From Phaseolus vulgaris (lineage: Eukaryota > Streptophyta > Magnoliopsida > Fabales > Fabaceae): 64,000 bases of DNA. Location: positions 28,714,217 through 28,778,216 of the forward strand of contig NC_023755.2 in assembly GCF_000499845.2 (NCBI RefSeq), given 5' to 3'. Below the pieces are notes generated by a model. It was not told the DNA's origin. It worked only from the letters and a program-made list of their open reading frames with translations, and did not search any database. Shown piece after piece: positions 44,815-55,500 of the stretch (position 1 is the first letter of the stretch; every line of letters begins with the position of its first letter). The position numbers and the translations under genes were made by a program.

Positions 44815-45798
44815 TCAAGGTGTCTTCAGGGTCTCTTGTATGACGGTCCTCTGCCGGCCCCCCTTGCCCGAACTGGCGAGCTTTGCGAGTAAGTCGGCCC
44901 GGGCGTTCTGCTCCCTTGGCACATGCACTACTTCGAACGAAACAAAAGACTTCCTCAACTCCTGCACATACTCCAGATAAGCTGCCATCTGCGGATCTTT
45001 AGCCTGGAACTCGTCGATCACTTGGCCTGTGATTAGCAATGAATCGCTTTTAGCCAACAGCACCCTTGCTCCCATCTCCTTTGCCAACAAAATGCCAGCG
45101 ATCAAAGCCTCGTACTCCGCCTGGTTGTTGCTGGCTTTAAAGGCGAATTTTAGGGACTGTTCTATCAACACGTCGTTGGGTCCTTCTAGAATTACCCCGA
45201 CCCCGCTGCCCAACTGGTTAGAGGATCCGTCCACTGAGAGTACCCAACGAAAACCATCTCCGGCGCTTTGCACTGTTTCAGAGGATAATTCGACCACGAA
45301 GTCAGCGAAGATTTGTCCCTTGATCGGTCCCCGGGGCTCATACTTGATGTCGAACTCCGACAACTCTACCGCCCATTTTACCATTCTTCCAGCCACATCT
45401 GGTTTCTTTAGGACCTTCTGTATAGGTAAGTCGGTCATCACCAACACTGTAAAACTCTGGAAGTAGTGGCGCAACCTCCTCGCTGAAAACACTACTGCCA
45501 ATGCTGCTTTCTCCAAAGCCTGATATCTCACTTCTGGGCCCCGCAATACCTTGCTGACAAAATAAACGGGCTTCTGAATTTGATCCTGATCCTGGACGAG
45601 CACCGCACTCAGCGCCTTCTCGGTTACGGCGAAGTATAGTCTGAGGGGCGCTCCTACTTGGGGTTTGCACAGGACCGACGGGCTTGCCAAGTACCCTTTG
45701 AGTTTTACGAAAGCCTCTTCGCACTCCTTCGTCCAGACAAATCTATTGTTCCTTTTCAAGCATTGGAAATAGGGGTGACCCCTTACTGGCAGACACAA
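44815..45798 (-). pseudogene. Tat-right pol: RNase H plus second (archaeal-type) RNase H
   Basis: Starts in a frame that overlaps the RT ORF by 56 bp because of a frameshift near 45780. The first RNase H has VKLKGYLASPSVLCKP, LRLYFAVTEKALSAVLVQ, YFVSKVLRGPEVRYQALEK and RGPIKGQIFADFVVEL. The second begins WVLSVDGSSNQLGSGVGVI, with NNQAEYEALIAGILLAKEMG, KSDSLLITGQV and REQNARADLLAKLA carrying the Asp/Glu/Asp/Asp set. A second RNase H C-terminal to the first is diagnostic of the Tat clade. It stops at TLKTP-TGA. The pol-type and added RNase H are both complete by eye. Confidence 0.9.
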
Positions 45799-46936
45799 AT
45801 CGCGACAGGGCGGCCATCCGGCCCGTGAGCTGCTGCACCTCCTTCACCGTAGCAGGGTTCCTCATTGCCAGAATGGCCGCACACTTGTCAGGGTTTGCTT
45901 CGATCCCTCTTTCGGTCAAGAGGAACCCCAAGAACTTTCCCGCTTCTACACCGAAAATGCACTTCTCGGGGTTCAGCTTTAGCTTGTATTTGGCTATCGT
46001 AACGAACAGCTCCTCCAAGTCGGCTATATGCTGGTTCTTCTCCAGGGATGTTACGACCATGTCGTCGACGTAAGCTTGCACGTTTCTCCCGAGCATAGGT
46101 GCAAGCACTTTATCCATCAATCTTTGATACGTGGCTCCCGCGTTCTTCAGCCCAAAAGGCATCACTTTGTAGCAATAGCACGACTTCTCCGTCATGAAGG
46201 CAGTTTTTTCCTCGTCCATGGGGTGCATCTTAATTTGGTTGTACCCCGAGAACGCGTCCAAGAAACTCAACAATTTACATCCTGCTGCGCTGTCCACTAG
46301 GGCGTCAATACTTGGCAAAGGATAGGAATCCTTTGGACAGGCTTTATTTAGATCTGTGAAGTCGACACACATTCGCCATTTCTCATTGCTCTTCTTTACC
46401 AACACGACATTGGCTAGCCATTCCGGGTACTGTATCTCCTTGATGTGGCTTGCCTCGAGGAGTTTTTGCGTTTCATCCCTGATCGCCTGTCTCCTTTCTT
46501 CATTGAATTTTCTTCTTCTTTGTCGGACTGGTCTGACCTGGGGGTCCATTGCTAGGCGATGACATAAAAAATCGGGGTCGATTCCTGGCATATCCGAGGC
46601 AGACCATGCGAACGCGTCTAGATGCTTGCCTATCACCTTGGCGATCTGCTCCTGTGTCCCGTCGTCTAAATTTTTCCCCAACTTGAAAATTTTACCACTG
46701 ATCTCCCTCTCGAGCCAATCTCCAACTGGGCGAGGCCTCCTCTCGCTAGCGAGCAATGCTCTCACAATGCTTGACTCCCTGGCGGCCTCCGGGTTGCTTT
46801 CCTCTTCTTCTACTCCAGCGTTATTCTCAAGCTCCGACTCGACATCTCCCATGGTTACGTCGCCGTCTATGGCTACCTCCAACGTCATGTCCATACCCGC
46901 GTCGCCTTCGGTGGTTCCTTCTTTCGCCGCATCCAT
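45743..46936 (-). pseudogene. Tat-right pol: reverse transcriptase
   Basis: RT landmarks in order: KEIQYPEWLANVVLVKKSN, KWRMCVDFTDLNKACPKDSY, FLDAFSGYNQIKMHP, CYKVMPFGLKNAGATYQRLM, the catalytic box AYVDDMVVTS and KCIFGVEAGKFLGF, ending AALSRFVSASKG. The frame then runs into PLFPMLEKEQ-stop, whereas the natural continuation (HPYFQCLKRNNRF) lies in the next ORF, so an indel sits near 45780. The N-terminal MDAAKEGTTEG follows a TGA. The 120-bp gap to gag is in frame with gag and reads EEAKRCYENSLKK, so gag-pol was originally a single ORF. Confidence 0.9.
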
Positions 46937-47056
46937 GGTCCGTCAGCCTTCCTGCGTATCCTTCGCACCAGGAGGCGGTGTCGTGGTCACATGGCATACT
47001 GATCGCCCTTTCTTGAGGCTGTTTTCATAACATCTCTTTGCCTCCTCTTGGTCAGA

Positions 47057-48853
47057 TCAGATGGTGACGATTACCCCTTCCATTGAAGGTAATTTGACCT
47101 TCATGTGCCTCGTGGAGGGTACAGCCCCTATCCTATTGAGTGTTGGCCTTCCCAGTAGGATATTATACGCTGAAGGGGCGTTCACGACAAGGTATTTGAC
47201 TTTCTCCGTGCGCGACGCGGTCCCATCTGTGAACGTCGTTCTCAACTCAATGTATCCCCTGACTTCGACTTGATCGCCTGCAAAACCGTATAAGCAGCCC
47301 CCATATGGCCTCAACTGATCTGTGGATAGTTGTAGCCTTTCGAAGGTGGGCCAGAACATCACGTCTGCCGATCTCCCTTGATCGACCAAGACCCGATGAA
47401 CTGTTCTTCCTGCCGTGACGAGCGAGATCACAATGGGATCGTTGTCATGCGGCACCACATCCCTGAGGTCTCCCTTAGTGAACGTGATGTCCACATCGGG
47501 CGAATGGTCCTCGAAAACTTCTACTGACATTACGGTCCTTGCATACTTCTTACGCTGTGACGCCGTACATCCGCCACCCGAGAACCCACCAGCTATGGTG
47601 TGGATTTCACCGAGGACGGGCGTCTCGTGCTGTTGCCCCTCACTGCCTCCTGCTTGCGAGCCTGGTGGTCGTCCCGCCTGTATCTTCATCAAGTAATCCT
47701 TCAAGAAACCACTCTTCATGAGCTCATCCAACTGATAGCCAAGTGCTAGACAATTGTTGATATGGTGGCTGAATGCTTCGTGGAATTCGCACCACGACTC
47801 CTTGCGAGGCCCTAGTACCTTGTCAGCTTTGATCGGCGGCCTCAACCTGTCGGCTATGCTGGGTATCACAATCAGATCTTTGAGTTCCATCACGAAATTG
47901 TGTCTTGGCGGTTTGCGTACTTCTCTCCCTTCCTCTACTCGACTCTTAGGTTGAGTCCTTCGTGGCTCGTAAGTGCGTTTCATGTCAAAGTGTTTCCTCT
48001 CTGTGACGACTTGGTGAACCCGAATAGGTTGCGTGCGTATCTGTGCTTTGGGGCGCGCCGGCATAGTGGTTGTACATTTTTCATACGTTTCACCTTCTGA
48101 GGCAATATGTTCCACCGCCTGTCGCCTTATTTCAGCGAAAGTTTTGGGGCGACTGCGGTTAAGCGTCTTGCTGAAAGATCCGGGGCGCACACCCTTCTTG
48201 AACGCGTACACAATCATGGGTTCCTCCTTGGTACCTACTTTCACCACCTGCGCCCCGAAACGGCTTATGTATTCCTTTAGGGTTTCACCTTGGAACTGCT
48301 TGACGTCAAAGAGGTCGTATGAGACTGGGGCGGGAGTTCTGTTGGCTAGGTACTGTTCTCTAAATAGTTTCGAAAGTTGGGCGAAGGACGTGACGTGGCC
48401 CTCTGGGAGGCTGATGAACCAGTCCATGGCCATCCCTGTCAGGGTGCTCATGAAGAGCTTGCATTTAGCAGCGTCCGATCCACCCACCAGTAACATCTGT
48501 GTGTGGAACGCCGTGAGGTGCGCTTTAGGGTCCTCCGTTCCTGTGAACGTCGCTTTAGGTCCCGTGAACGTGTTGGGAATTGCTGTCTCCAAGATTGCTT
48601 GTGAAAACGGTATTGTGAATTCCCTGGGTGGGGATGTAGCCTCCGGTTCGTCTCTACCCCGCCATCTATGACGTAACTCCTCGTTGGTGCGGTGGAGTTC
48701 CTCACTTCTTACTTGAGAAGCTGTGAGGTCTGCCTGCATGCGTTCCTGTTCTACTTTCAAGGCGGCCACCGCGTCTTGTAGCCCGTGCACCATCCCCATG
48801 AGCTGCTGTAGGGTCATCTCTTCACTCCTAGCGCGTGCTGGTCGGGTGGCCAT
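47057..48853 (-). pseudogene. Tat-right gag with aspartic protease
   Basis: 598 codons from MATRPARARSEEMTLQQL. An N-terminal coiled coil (LQDAVAALKVEQERMQADL) is followed by a Retrotrans_gag core (FMSTLTGMAMDWFISLP, FAQLSKLFREQYL, FQGETLKEYISRFGAQV). The knuckle-like CEFHEAFSHHINNC is followed by LGYQLDELMKSGFLKDYL. The protease follows, with active site VLVDQGRSADVMFW (DQG in place of DSG/DTG) and ILLGRPTLNRIGA. The ORF ends in a TGA directly before SDQEEAKRCYENSLKK, which belongs to the same polyprotein. Gag itself is undamaged; it would form the particle and recruit RNA, and the protease would release the pol enzymes. Confidence 0.88.
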
Positions 48854-48936
48854 GGCTCTCCGGGGTTCCTCTTGACTTATCTGAGTGTTGAAAATCTTGA
48901 ACTGAAATCTTGTGTGGTGGAACCGATGTTTATATC

Positions 48937-48955
48937 GGCCCCACGGTGGGCGCCA
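48937..48955 (-). promoter_or_regulatory. Primer binding site of Tat-right
   Basis: Minus-strand TGGCGCCCACCGTGGGGCC lies 2 bp after the 5' LTR end. TGGCGCC-type primer sites are used by many plant Ty3/gypsy elements; the exact tRNA cannot be named from the sequence alone. Confidence 0.8.
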
Positions 48956-48957
48956 GA

Positions 48958-49958
48958 TGTTCCGGCCGGTTGACCTGGGTCGTCTTTGTGTGTGGCTTGT
49001 TCTAACGAACTAGGGCACCTTCGCTTTGCTTCGTCTGTCAGTACCTGAAAAAGGAAGAACAAAGGGGCGCCCTCGCGGCCGTTTGCACTCCGACGATCAA
49101 GTCAGCTAGCGAGAAACACCAAAGTAACTAGAAACTGTATAATTATCTCAATGACTGAAACTGTATGGTTAAAACTGTGCTGCCCTAATTGTCTTGTGCT
49201 CTCAGCGGATGCGCCGTCAAGAACAACTAGAGACTACTACTCTGAGTAACTTTATGAAAACTAGGTTAAAACTCATGCAACTGTAAAAAAGTACCTCATT
49301 AGGGCTTATTCGTGCCCTATATATAGGTGAAAACTAGGGTTTACCTCTGTGTTGCTTGCTATTATCTAGGATTCCTTGGAGAAGGTCCTTGCGCCGCTAT
49401 CTTTAGGATCTTAGCGTATCTGGCACATGGGCTTCCCTTATCTGGAGTGCAATGTATAATCTTATGGCCACTTGGGCTCTAACTTGAGCACTGTATTTCT
49501 CGCGCCATCATACTGTTCGAGTGTCCTAATTGAACACGTGTCATGCATGCAGCCTTCCTTGAAGATCTTTAATGAGCACGTGGGCACTGTCACGTGCCCT
49601 TTTGACTTTATCGTTTATTCTGTGCGGAGGGACCCACAGTGCCGCCACCCAACTTAGGGTTATCCCATCGTGTGGGCCCCCCCTCTGTGAAATGCTTACG
49701 TCATGCGGGTTGACTCTTCGGGCGATGTCTTACTTAGGCGATGTCTTACTCAGGCGATGTCCGTTTAGGTGATGTCTCTTCTGTGCGATGCTTCTCTTGG
49801 GCGATGAGCGATGAACGGTCTCGGTGGTGACACATCTCGGCGATAACCGATTATTTATACTGCAGACCGCTGCTTTTACATACGGCGACTACGTTGACTT
49901 CTTAACTACCTACCTTTCTTTTGTCCACGTCATCATACCCGATGACCTGGTCGGTACA
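48958..49958 (-). repeat. 5' LTR of Tat-right (1001 bp)
   Basis: On the minus strand it runs from TGTACCGACC (49958) to CCGGCCGGAACA (48958) and carries promoter, R and U5 for the element. A cluster of GGCGATG motifs (about 49728-49806) lies upstream of its TATA box. It differs from the 3' LTR at about 17 positions by hand count. Confidence 0.95.
49317..49326 (-). promoter_or_regulatory. TATA box in the 5' LTR of Tat-right
   Basis: CTATATATAG in CACCTATATATAGGGCACG, conserved in all Tat LTRs here. It sets U3 at about 630 bp. Confidence 0.6.
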
Positions 49959-49960
49959 AA

Positions 49961-50138
49961 TAATTTAGAAATAAATAAAAAATTTAGTCTCTAAAATTGT
50001 CTCTAATTTAATCTCAATAACAACTAATTATTTTTTGTCTCTAAAATTGATTTCTATTTCATGATTTTCTCGTAGGATAATACTATTTAAAAATATATAA
50101 TATCATATTTTATTATGTTAAAAACGGAAGAGTAGAAT
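49961..50138 (+). repeat. 178-bp direct repeat, right copy
   Basis: Matches 35702-35879 without indels. It again includes the foldback arm, flank, LINE target site (ATGTTAAAAAC) and LINE start GGAAGAGTAGAAT, after which the LINE continues intact (TATACTTCATGG). The left copy is followed by the Tat LTR instead. Confidence 0.9.
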
Positions 50139-50146
50139 TATACTTC

Positions 50147-52322
50147 ATGGGGGTAGTATGGAGTAATAGGGAGAGAAGAGAGAGAAGGATTAGAAGGAAG
50201 TTTTCCGGTGAAGGGTGGGTTAGGCCAATGGCGGATACATCGTTCTTCTTCACAAACTTTTCATATCATTTATTTGTGAAGGATCTATGGAAGATTTTTC
50301 CGAGGTGGAAAAGGGTATGGACGTGTTCATTTCTAATAAGCTTAATTCCAGGAAGCAGAGGTTTGGTTTTGTCGGATTCCAAGGAGTGGCAGATGTTTAT
50401 TTCCTGGAAAGGAGTCTGGACGTTATTTGAATTGGTACGTGGAAATTACAGGTGAACTTACCTAAATACTGTAGGAATGAAGGGTCAAGGAAAGAATGGG
50501 GTCTAAGATGATGGAGGAGCAAACTCGTAAGATGTGGAGGTCGAGGGAGCAGGAGCAACTGAAGCAACAAAAACTCTCCTTCGATCAGGTGGTTTCTGGA
50601 AAGAAACCGAGCAGTTCTCATGGAGTAGGGGTCGCTTCTCATTTTAGTGTTAAGGTAGAATCTTCTTCCTGGTTTGTAGGTTTTCTGGCAGAAGCACCTA
50701 ATATACAGTTGATTAAAGAGAGTTTTATTATGGGTGGTTTTAGTGTTGTTAGGTTAAGATACTTCGGGGACAATTATGTACTGTTGTCCTGCAACGAGGA
50801 TGGTCTTATTGGTAAACTTATTGAAAAAAATAAAGATTGGTTTGCTGGAATGTTCGTCTCGATTCTTCCTTGGATGAATCTTTTGCAGTAAACGAAAGGT
50901 ATGCTTGGGTACGTTGTAGAGGTCTTCCTCTACAACTCTGGAGTAATCAGTGTTTTGAAAGTATTAGGGCTTTAGTCGGGAAAGTGGTAGAGGTGGATCA
51001 AGCAACTCTTGCTAGGGAGGTTTTGGAGTACGTTCGTTTTCGAGATAGAATCCCGGCGGGGTAAACATGACGAAGGAAGTGTGCATTAATAGAACTGTGT
51101 GCTTGGTGTCTTTCGAAGAGGAGGCGTGTATTCCAGACCGCAAGTTGAGAAGCATTTTTAGTCAGTGGGGAGCCCGCTCAATGTCGGATTCTGATGCTTG
51201 CTCGGAAGTAGGAGGTGGAAGGGAGTGCTTAGACTCTGTGGGTTCAGTTTCCGACGGTGGCAATGGTGGAAGAGAATGTGAAGAGGCGACGGTCCAGGGT
51301 TCGGTGGTGCATGCAGAATTGGGTCTAGGTATGGCACATCAAAAGTGGGCCTAAATTATGCATTAAACTCTCTATTGGGTAGTGGGAAGGAGAGAGAGGT
51401 TGGCACCATTAATGTGGAGCATGAGGTGGCACAACAAAAGTGGGATATTAATCCTGCATTAAATGCTTTAATGGGTAGTGGGGAGGAGTTGGAGGTTGGC
51501 ACATTAATAATGGAGCATGGTGAGGCACATAAAGTGCATGGGTTTGATCATGTATTGGATTCTCAAAAAGTGGTTGACGGATTGCATGCGGTTAGTGGAT
51601 TAAATGTGGAGGTTGGCACATTAATAATGGAGCATGGTGAGGAACGTAAAGTGCATGGTATTAATCATGAATTGGAATCTCAAAACGTGGTTGAAGGAAT
51701 GCATGTGGTTAGTGGATTAAAAGTGGAGTCACGCAATCATGAGCCACATGCTTCTTGCCAATTTGGTATTAATGCAGGAGGAAACGCACGTGGATTGGAG
51801 TGATGATGCATGGTACGTGGGGTTTTCGGGCGTGAATGGGGTGGGAGTTTGTGGTGGGCTGGACCCATCTCAAGTAGAGAAGGAGCAGGTCGGTGTCTCA
51901 GAGGTGGGGGGTGTAGGGGCTGCGGACCGAGAGGGACATGGTGGACATGTGAGTCTAAGAGTAGGGGCAATGGAAGAGTCTCCAAGGGGGTGGCAGGATG
52001 TAGTTGTGGAGTGTGAGCTGCAAGGTGTTTGTCGGCAGCTTAGTGATTCCCTGCTGGAAGTGGGTCTCATCGAACCGTGTGGGGTTGGAGTGGAGACCTT
52101 GGGGGAGGAAGAAGAGGTGCGGTGTTTGGCAAGGGATGGTTGTCTGAAGAAAGGATGGCTCCTTCCTTGTAGTCACCATACGGGAGTGGTGGGAGAGGTC
52201 GACGGAAGGGGTGAGTTAGAGACAGAGGGTTTGGTCGGAGAAGCGGTGTTTGGTGAGGTAGGTGTGGAAAGAGCGTTTCCCCCTTTAGATGATTGTAATC
52301 TAGTTGAAGTAAGGGTAAAGTA
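50147..52322 (+). pseudogene. LINE ORF1 (RRM/DUF4283-type RNA-binding protein)
   Basis: The N-terminal segment has SFFFTNFSYHLFVKDLWKIF, an RRM-like start, then a frame break. FDQVVSGKKPSSSHG and SSWFVGFLAEAPN are followed by LRYFGDNYVLLSC, then in another frame NERYAWVRCRGLPLQLWS and RALVGKVVEVDQATLARE, the typical plant LINE ORF1 core. The C-terminal half is a low-complexity Gly/Val/Glu-rich region with in-frame repeats. At least three frame changes occur. ORF1 proteins bind LINE RNA and form the retrotransposition particle. Confidence 0.75.
51395..51724 (+). repeat. Tandem repeats in LINE ORF1 (117-bp core)
   Basis: Two 117-bp units start at 51491 and 51608 (GGAGGTTGGCACATTAATAA), encoding EVGTLIMEHGEAHKVHG and EVGTLIMEHGEERKVHG 39-residue repeats in frame. 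A more diverged unit (GAGGTTGGCACCATTAATG) precedes them at 51397. Confidence 0.85.
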
Positions 52323-52573
52323 GGGTGACTATATGGTTCAGAATCCGGTGGTGAGGTCTATTTCTATCTTAAAGTCAGATAGTGCTTTTGAGAATGGCAA
52401 CAAAATTTTTAGGCTGAAAAATGATGGTTTTGAGGCAGCTAAAATTTGGTGTCATGGTAAGGAAATGGGGTACACGCGGCTGATCTGGAAGACTTTGTGA
52501 TCCGTAGTCTATTGTTTTTGGAGAGTCGGGACGACTGCAAGTTGAGGAATGAAAGGGAGTCCAATCTTCTTAG

Positions 52574-55500
52574 ATGATGAAGATAATTAGTATAAATATA
52601 AGAGGGATAGGAGGTAACATCAAAAGAAATTATCTAAGAAATTTGATTAGTAAGAAGTTAAGTAAAGAAAGTGTTTTTCTTTTGTGCGGCTCTAATGAAG
52701 TTGATTGGGTTGAAAACGCAGCAAGCAATAATGTTGGTGGGATTATTACAGTATGGAGAAAAAGCGCTTTCAGATATCCAAGTTTATTAATGGTAGGAAT
52801 TTTTCTATTATTGAGGGGCTTTGGAAGGCCGGGCTGGGGTTCCTATCACAATCGTGAATGTATATTGCCCTGGTTCATTGTGGGAGAAGATTGGTTTGGG
52901 AGGAGATTAGTGTTCACAGGTTGACACAATTATCTAAGGCTTGGTGTGTTATGGGGGATTTTAACTCTATCAGAAGAAAAGAGGAGAGGAAGAGTTTGGT
53001 GTCAGTATCCGAGTATAGTAGGGAAATAAAAGGCTTTAATGCCTTTATTGAGAAAGTTGAATTGACAGGTTTACTTGGTATCCGAGTATAGTAGGGAAAT
53101 AATGTTGACTGGCAGAAAGTTTACTTGGTATAAACCAAACGGGTTAGTGAAGAGCAGGATTGACAGGTTTCTAGTGTCAAAGGAATGGTGTGATGTTTGG
53201 CCGCATTGTAAACAGTTTGTTCTTAGTAAATTTGTTTCTGATCATTGCGCAATAATTCTTTGAGATGAGTATATTGACTGGGGCCCGCAACCGTTTAGGA
53301 GTTTGGATGTTTGGCAAAGTGACAGTGGGTTTAAGGTGTTCCTGAGAGAAAGATGGCCCAACTATGAGGTGCAAGGTGGTGGAATGTATATTTTCAAAGA
53401 AAAACTGAAAAAAAAAAAAAAAAACTTAAAGCGAATTTAAAAGTTTGGAATAAAGAGATATTTGGGAATGTGAATCAACTGGGTGACGGGTTGCAAAGAG
53501 GATTAGTGAGTTGGACATAAAAGATGAAGAAAATGAGCTCGATATGTATGAAAGGGAGGAAAGAAGGTCTTTCTTAGCATATCTTAACAAAAATCGTTTT
53601 AAGCAAGAGGCGATTTGGAAGCAAAAATGCAAGACAAAAGTGGTTGAAGCAAGGAGATCTCAATACAAAGTTTTTCCATACGTCAGTTAAATGGAGGAGG
53701 GCTAAGAATGAGTTACACGAGGTCTTAGAGAATGGTCAGTGGTGTGAGAATAAGGACGAGGTCAAAAAAAAGGTAAGAGAATTCTTTGAAGCCAGATTTG
53801 TTAGAAATGAAGAGCTTTCGATCAAGCTGGACAACGTCATATTTAAATCTACCTTTGGAGAAGATAACCAGATGTTAGTAGATGTTTTTTCAGAAAAGGA
53901 AATTAGGGAAGCAGTGTGGAGTTGTGATAGTTCGAAAAGTCCTGGGCTAAATGGTTTTAATATAGGTTTCATAAAGTTTTGTTGGGATTTCATTAAGATG
54001 GACATTATGGCGGCAGTGAAAGATTTCGAGGTTAATGGTAAATGGCCTAGGGGGTCAAATGTGTATTTCTTATGTTTGATTCCTAAAGTTGAAAATCCAC
54101 AACAGTTTGCTGAATTTAGACCTATTTCTCCGGTTGGATGTCTGTATAAAATCATTTCGAAAGCGTTGTCTTTACGGTTGAAAAAGGTGATTAGTAAGGT
54201 CATTGATTTCAAGCAGTATGCTTTTCTTAAAGGAAGGGGTTTGCTGGATAGCATGTTAGTAGCCAATGAAGTTTTGAATGAGGTGAAGAGAAAGAAGAAA
54301 ATGGTCATTTTTTTAAGGTGGATTTTGAAAAGGCATTGACTCTGTGAGGTGGGAGTTCATTTACTATATGTTAGAAAGGGTCGAATTCTGTAGTAGATGG
54401 ATTCATTGGATTAAGGGGTGTCTAGAATTGTCCTCAGTGTCAGCTCTTGTGAATGGTAGTCAGACTAAGGAATTTCTGCCAAAGAAGGGACTAAGGAAGG
54501 GTGAGCTGCTAGCTCCCTTTTTGTTCCTTATTGCGGCTGAAGGTTTGACGGGAGTGTCAAGGATGGCAGTTGAGAAGAATATGATTGATAGCTTGGAAAT
54601 TGGAGGGAAAAAAGTGAAGGTAAACATGTTGCAATATGCTGATGATACCATATTCTTTTGTAAAGCAAACATTGAAAGTGTCTTTAATATAAAAGTGGCT
54701 TTGAATTGTTTTGAACTTTCTTCTGACCTTAAGGCAAACTTCTCGAAGAGCAGGATTGGTGGAGTGGGGGTCGATCAGATAAGGATTCATCGTTTTGCGG
54801 CCATTCTAAATTGTGAAGTGATGGTAACTCCTTTTGTTTACTTGGGAATGCAGGTAGGGGTTGCCATAAGAGACGAACGTTTTGGGTTGGGGTGGTTGAC
54901 AGGCTGAGGAGTAGACTAAGCAAGTGAAAAGGTAGGTTCTTGTTAATGGCAAAGAGGATCTGCCTGAATAAGTCGGTACTTTCCTTTATTCTGTTGTTTT
55001 ATATGTCTTTATTCAAAATACCCTTTGCGGTAGCAAATGAGATAGTGAGATTACAAAGGGATTTTTTATGGGGGTGGGAATATGATGGAAGAAAGGTTTC
55101 ATGGGCTTCTTGGAAAAAGGTGTGTGAACCACATGAGGACGATGGTCTTGGTATCATTGACTTAAGGGTTTTTAATTTGGCGTTGCTTGATAAATGGATT
55201 TGGCGATTGGGATATGATAAGGACTGTTTGTGGAAGGAGATTCTTGACTCTAAGTACGGGGGTGGAGAGTTTTAAGAAAGGGAGGGAAAAATAGTAAGGA
55301 CTCTCTTTGGTGGAGAGATTTGAAGGAGGTTTGGAGTTCGGAGGGTTGGGGTCAGAATTTTGAAGACGCTATCAAGTGAAGGATTGGTACAAGGAAGGAA
55401 ATTGTTTTCTGGGAAGACAATTGGGTGGGCAGCGGAGCTTTGAAGGTCGTTTTCCCGAGGCTGTTTTCCTTGAGTTTGTCAAAAGAATCTAAGGTGGTCG

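Larger units (their letters stand above)
35882..49958 (-). mobile_element. Complete Tat-like Ty3/gypsy LTR retrotransposon, 14,077 bp (Tat-right)
   Basis: LTRs of 1001 bp (35882-36882 and 48958-49958) end TGTACC...GGAACA on the minus strand. By hand I count about 17 substitutions between them, i.e. a moderately recent insertion. The PBS and polypurine tract fix the orientation as minus. The internal order is gag-PR, RT, RNase H, second RNase H, integrase, tandem arrays, then two antisense genes on the plus strand. Two RNase H domains and a long 3' region with antisense ORFs are features of the plant Tat clade (Grande/Retand-type). Flanking 5-mers are AATCA (35877-35881) and AATAA (49959-49963), a plausible imperfect TSD. 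Confidence 0.92.
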
